Source: Oceanicaulis sp.
Lineage (GTDB): Bacteria > Pseudomonadota > Alphaproteobacteria > Caulobacterales > Maricaulaceae
Direction: 5' to 3'
DNA length: 9,278 bases
Assembly: GCA_007571185.1 (NCBI GenBank)
Contig: RKRX01000122.1
Span: forward strand, 1-9,278
In this document: positions 6,187 to 9,278 of the stretch, piece by piece
How positions within the stretch are numbered: the first letter of the stretch is position 1
Layout: each line of letters starts with the position of its first letter
The notes under the pieces: model-generated
What the model was told of the DNA's origin: nothing
The model's database searches: none
What the model saw: only the letters and a program-made list of their open reading frames with translations
Program-made: the position numbers and the translations under genes

Positions 6187-6192
6187 AGCGCG

Positions 6193-8394
6193 ATGCGCTA
6201 CCGGGGTTATCATCTGCCCGCCGCCGCCATCATCATGGGGCTGGCCGCCTGTTCGCCGTCCGGCGAGACCGCACCGACCGAAGACGGAGACGCCAGCGTG
6301 GCCGAAATCGCCAATTTACCGGGCGCGTCTGTGAACGCCGCCATCCAGGCTGAAACTGAACACCTTGAATGGTTGGAAGAGGTCGAGGGTGAAAAGGCGT
6401 TGGCCTTCGCCACCGGTATGAACCAGCGGTCGCTCTCACACCTCACCCGGGATGCCCGCTATGATGATCTGTACAATTCCGCTCTGGAGGTTCTGCAGTC
6501 CACCGATCGTATCGCCTATGTGGGTGTGCGTGATGGTGAGCTTTGGAACTTCTGGCAGGATGCCGAGAACGTCAAAGGCTTGTGGCGCAAGACGACGGTA
6601 GAGAGCTATGCCAGCGATGATCCCGAATGGGATGTGGTGCTTGATCTCGACGCGCTGGGCCGGGCCGAAAATCGTAACTGGGTCTGGCGGGGCGCCAGCT
6701 GCCTGGCGCCGGCGTATCGCCGCTGTATCCTCACGCTGTCTGACGGCGGGTCTGACGCTGCGGTGCGCCGGGAGTTTGACCTGCACTCACGCAGTTTTGT
6801 CGAAGGCGGGTTCGAGATCGCCGAAACCAAGGGCGCCACCGCCTGGATCGACGAAGACACGCTTCTGATCGGCACAGCGTTGGATGCAGCCGAGGTCACA
6901 ACCTCAGGTTATCCCTTTGTGATCAAGCGCTGGAGTCGTGGAACCCCGATCGAAAGCGCTGAGGTGGTGCTGACCGGAGCACAGGACAATGTCGGCGTCT
7001 GGCCGGCCCGATTCGAGCAGGCTGACGGCACGGCCTATATGATGGCGGCCCAAGCCGAGACTTTCTTTGAAAGCGTGTACTGGCTGTTGCCGGATGGTGC
7101 TGAGGGCGAGCCGGTGCGGATGCCGTTGCCGCGTAAGTCCAGCCCGTCGTCCCTGTTTGGCGACCAGCTGGTTTTCTCCATAGAGGAAGACTGGACGCCG
7201 GTCGAAGGGGGCGAGACCTATGCGCAAGGCTCGGTGCTTTCTTTCTCCATGGCCGAGTTCGTGCAAACCGGTGAACTGCCGACCATCGACGTGGTCTTTG
7301 TTCCCAATGCGCGCCAATCGACCGGCGGTCTGGCAGCCAACGCCGATCGCCTGCTGATGGTGATCAATGACAATGTGGTCGGCGGGCTTGAAGCCTTCAC
7401 CCACGGCGAAAACGGCTGGGTCAGCGAAAGCGTCGAGACCCCGGCCAATTCTGCGGTCTCCATCGTCACCGCCGATGACCGGTCCAACCTCGCCTATATC
7501 AATGTGGAGGGTTTCCTGACGCCGGAAACCCTTTATCGCCTGACCGATGGCCTGGAACTGGAAGCAGCGAAATCCGCCCCGTCCTGGTTCGAGGCCGAAG
7601 GTCTTGTCGTGGAACAGCGCCAGGCGAAAAGCACCGATGGCGCGATGATACCCTATTTCATCGTCCGCGCTGAAGACGCCAAAGGCCCGCAACCGACCCT
7701 TCTATACGCCTATGGCGGATTCCAGGTCAGCCTGACCCCGTCCTATTCGGGTGCGCGCGGGCGGCTGTGGCTGGAACAGGGCGGCCAGTTTGTTCTGGCC
7801 AACATTCGCGGCGGCGGAGAATTCGGTCCGGCATGGCACCAGGCCGGGCTGCGCACCAACCGTCAGAAAATCTATGATGATCTGATTGCCGTCGCCGAAG
7901 ACCTGATCGCCGATAGTATGACCAGCCCTGACCGGTTGGCGGTTCAAGGCGGCTCCAATGGCGGGCTGCTGACCGGTGTGATGTACACACAGCGCCCGGA
8001 CCTGTGGGGCGCGGTCATCAGCCAGGTGCCGCTGCTGGACATGCTGCGGTTTCACATGTTGCTGGCCGGCGCAAGCTGGCAGGACGAGTATGGCTTCCCC
8101 GATGAAAATGCCGATGAGCGCGCCTTCCTGCGCCAGATCTCGCCCTTCCACAATGTGCAGACCGGCGTGACCTACCCGCCCATGTTCCTTCTGACTTCCA
8201 CCAAGGATGATCGCGTGCACCCCGGCCATGCCCGGAAACTGGCCTGGCTTCTCAATGAGATGGAGCAGGAGGTGCTGTACTATGAAAACATGGAGGGCGG
8301 TCACTCCGCCGCCGCCAACCTGCAGGAAAGCGCCCGTCGTCAGGCGCTGGAATACACCTTCCTGATGCAGGAACTCATGGACGCCGCCGGATGA
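6193..8394 (+). CDS. Lipoprotein prolyl oligopeptidase family serine peptidase (S9A-like)
   Basis: This is an exported peptidase of the prolyl oligopeptidase family, which cleaves short proline-containing peptides. The 733-residue product starts with a lipoprotein signal ending in LAAC (Cys20). Residues 2-3 of the mature form are Ser-Pro, which would permit outer-membrane sorting. An acidic linker leads into a seven-bladed beta-propeller region (roughly 50-460), with a family-like opening HLEWLEEVEGEKALAF and NFWQDAENVKGLWRKTT. The C-terminal alpha/beta hydrolase domain contains YAYGGFQVSLTPS, NIRGGGEFGPAWH (from 537) and the triad: Ser588 in GGSNGG, Asp672 in KDDRVHPGH (with Arg674) and His704 in EGGHSA. 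The triad is intact, so activity is expected. GGGGAG 6 bases before the 6193 ATG fixes the start; the ATG at 6160 lies upstream of the predicted transcription start. The natural substrate is unknown. Confidence 0.93.
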   Translation: MRYRGYHLPAAAIIMGLAACSPSGETAPTEDGDASVAEIANLPGASVNAAIQAETEHLEWLEEVEGEKALAFATGMNQRSLSHLTRDARYDDLYNSALEVLQSTDRIAYVGVRDGELWNFWQDAENVKGLWRKTTVESYASDDPEWDVVLDLDALGRAENRNWVWRGASCLAPAYRRCILTLSDGGSDAAVRREFDLHSRSFVEGGFEIAETKGATAWIDEDTLLIGTALDAAEVTTSGYPFVIKRWSRGTPIESAEVVLTGAQDNVGVWPARFEQADGTAYMMAAQAETFFESVYWLLPDGAEGEPVRMPLPRKSSPSSLFGDQLVFSIEEDWTPVEGGETYAQGSVLSFSMAEFVQTGELPTIDVVFVPNARQSTGGLAANADRLLMVINDNVVGGLEAFTHGENGWVSESVETPANSAVSIVTADDRSNLAYINVEGFLTPETLYRLTDGLELEAAKSAPSWFEAEGLVVEQRQAKSTDGAMIPYFIVRAEDAKGPQPTLLYAYGGFQVSLTPSYSGARGRLWLEQGGQFVLANIRGGGEFGPAWHQAGLRTNRQKIYDDLIAVAEDLIADSMTSPDRLAVQGGSNGGLLTGVMYTQRPDLWGAVISQVPLLDMLRFHMLLAGASWQDEYGFPDENADERAFLRQISPFHNVQTGVTYPPMFLLTSTKDDRVHPGHARKLAWLLNEMEQEVLYYENMEGGHSAAANLQESARRQALEYTFLMQELMDAAG

Positions 8395-8422
8395 ATCCGG
8401 TTTGTCTCAGACTGGTGAGAAC

Positions 8423-8448
8423 GCGCCCTGACCTTGTGGCCGGGGCGC
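8423..8448 (+). terminator. Candidate hairpin terminator after the peptidase gene
   Basis: GCGCCCTG (8423-8430) can pair with CGGGGCGC (8441-8448) to give an eight-pair stem, including one G-T wobble, around a ten-base loop. It lies 28 bases past the peptidase stop. The downstream bases are only mildly T-rich, so intrinsic termination is plausible but not certain. Confidence 0.45.
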
Positions 8449-8489
8449 ATTCCGTCCGATCTTGACACTCCTCTAAAAACCGGCCAACT

Positions 8490-9278
8490 CTACGAGCTAC
8501 GACCTTCTTGTTTCTTGATTGCGTAGTAACTCTCACCCGCACCGAACACGGAAACTTTGGAATTCAGAAGGGCTCTGGCCTGATCTTCGGATTTTGCACG
8601 GAAGTTGTGGTGCAATGAACGTCCTGTAGTACGCCAATAACCAAAGCCCTGATCAAGAAGGATAACGGTTTTCAGGCCATCGGCATATTCAAGCTCAAGC
8701 CTGCGGCCATGAGCAGGGTTTTCCTTGACATGAAGCTCAACATCGAGATCAAGTCTGTCTCCTAACCATCTGGCAACATCCACCCGGGCATCTTCGCAAG
8801 CCCAATCATGAAAGATAAGATACGGTTGTCGGTCTTGCTTCAAGGGTTGGACTGCAACATTGATCTTAGCGGGTTCATCCGTCCTCAACTCATCAGACAA
8901 CGTCTGGCAGGTGCGTAACAAGAGCAGCATTGGTAAAGGTGCATTGAGATAGCGGTCGGTGTAGGAGATCTTCACCAGACTCTCCCGCTTCCATACACCC
9001 GCCGCCTCCATCTTCGGTTTCAGCTTTTCTACAAAGCGCTTCCCGAAGTCTCTGACCGAACATTGGGCGAAACCCTCAATGAGCTCAACCTGGTCGCCTT
9101 GTCGCTCCAGATCTTCGCGTTCAACTTCACTGAACGATATGGGATCATCGATCGTGCCCGCGACCACCGCATGGGTATCACCAACTCCCCAACGCGCACC
9201 GGGCAACGCTGCACCTGCGTCGCGAGAGAAAAAACCTATCATCTGATTTTCTGAACGGAGTTCAGCAAGCCGATGATG
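8490..9278 (-). CDS. Unrecognised protein, C-terminal part; open at window edge
   Basis: I do not recognise this gene with confidence. The reading frame ends at the stop at 8492-8490 and stays open to the last base of the window. An internal Met at 9242 is preceded in frame by twelve sense codons (ending ELRSENQ), so the gene probably continues beyond the edge. About 262 residues are visible. The sequence is soluble and mixed-charge, with no signal peptide, membrane segment or cysteine cluster. From the 9242 Met, notable segments are GARWGVGDTHAVVAGT (15-30), YTDRYLNAPLPMLLLL (94-109), LIFHDWACEDARVDVARWLG (142-161), RRLELEYADG (180-189) and LLDQGFGYWR (195-204). The DRYL-x-(A/S)PL pattern faintly recalls C-terminal regions of very large DEAD/DEAH-helicase proteins of phage-defence loci; this is memory-based and weak. 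GC is about 49% over 8521-8700, below the neighbouring genes, suggesting horizontal acquisition. It is convergent with the peptidase gene. Confidence 0.7.
   Translation of the reverse strand, partial: HHRLAELRSENQMIGFFSRDAGAALPGARWGVGDTHAVVAGTIDDPISFSEVEREDLERQGDQVELIEGFAQCSVRDFGKRFVEKLKPKMEAAGVWKRESLVKISYTDRYLNAPLPMLLLLRTCQTLSDELRTDEPAKINVAVQPLKQDRQPYLIFHDWACEDARVDVARWLGDRLDLDVELHVKENPAHGRRLELEYADGLKTVILLDQGFGYWRTTGRSLHHNFRAKSEDQARALLNSKVSVFGAGESYYAIKKQEGRSS

Larger units (their letters stand above)
6071..6192. promoter_or_regulatory. Divergent dapF/prolyl oligopeptidase regulatory region
   Basis: This AT-rich 122-bp gap must serve both divergent genes. Near the dapF side is the interrupted palindrome TGATA-tag-TATCA at 6098-6110, just beside an A-run (6092-6097). 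This is a candidate operator, or a -10-like element for dapF (TATATC on the minus strand). The plus-strand promoter is listed separately. No riboswitch or small RNA was recognised. Confidence 0.4.

Noticed and set aside
6160..6192. Earlier ATG for the peptidase lipoprotein
   Set aside because: It lies at the predicted -10/transcription start, has no ribosome binding site, and pushes the signal peptide off the N-terminus.
6904..8304. Two long minus-strand frames (6904-7692 and 7702-8304)
   Set aside because: They are antisense shadows of the high-GC peptidase gene, with histidine-rich, non-protein-like composition and no recognisable domains.

Overview
The window is a GC-rich, tightly packed stretch of bacterial chromosome with eight protein genes. 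Seven are well-recognised housekeeping genes. The eighth runs off the right edge and is unrecognised. Gene content and order (aspartokinase next to ubiG; comF-grxC-nitrilase next to an NDUFAF5-like methyltransferase; dapF) suggest an alphaproteobacterium. A GC-rich lineage near Maricaulales/Hyphomonadaceae is my best guess, but this is inference from content, not a database match. No rRNA, tRNA, CRISPR array, insertion sequence or phage gene is visible.

Left part (1-2220): lysC (aspartate kinase, minus) and ubiG (ubiquinone O-methyltransferase, plus) are divergent and share a 148-bp regulatory gap containing an imperfect inverted repeat. Middle-left (2264-4202, minus): comF, grxC and a nitrilase-family amidohydrolase form an apparent operon. 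The grxC stop and nitrilase start overlap as TAATG. A glutathione-dependent glutaredoxin next to a nitrilase of the Nit1/Nit2 type suggests a glutathione or metabolite-repair link. Middle (4178-5131, plus): an NDUFAF5-like methyltransferase starts inside the 5' end of comF, so the two divergent genes overlap by about 25 bp.

Middle-right: dapF (5231-6070, minus) converges on the methyltransferase and diverges from a large lipoprotein of the prolyl oligopeptidase family (6193-8394, plus). Their shared intergenic region holds a candidate sigma-70-type promoter and a TGATA-tag-TATCA palindrome. LysC and DapF are the first step and a late step of the same lysine/diaminopimelate pathway. UbiG and the NDUFAF5-like protein both serve the respiratory chain (quinone synthesis; probable complex I assembly).

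Right edge (8490-9278, minus): the 3' part of a gene still open at the window end. In a 180-base hand count it is about 49% GC, against 60-73% in sampled lines of neighbouring genes. It matches no housekeeping family I know. It may be the C-terminus of a large protein at the edge of an accessory or defence island. This is the only part of the window that could belong to something new, and the sequence shown is too short to prove it.
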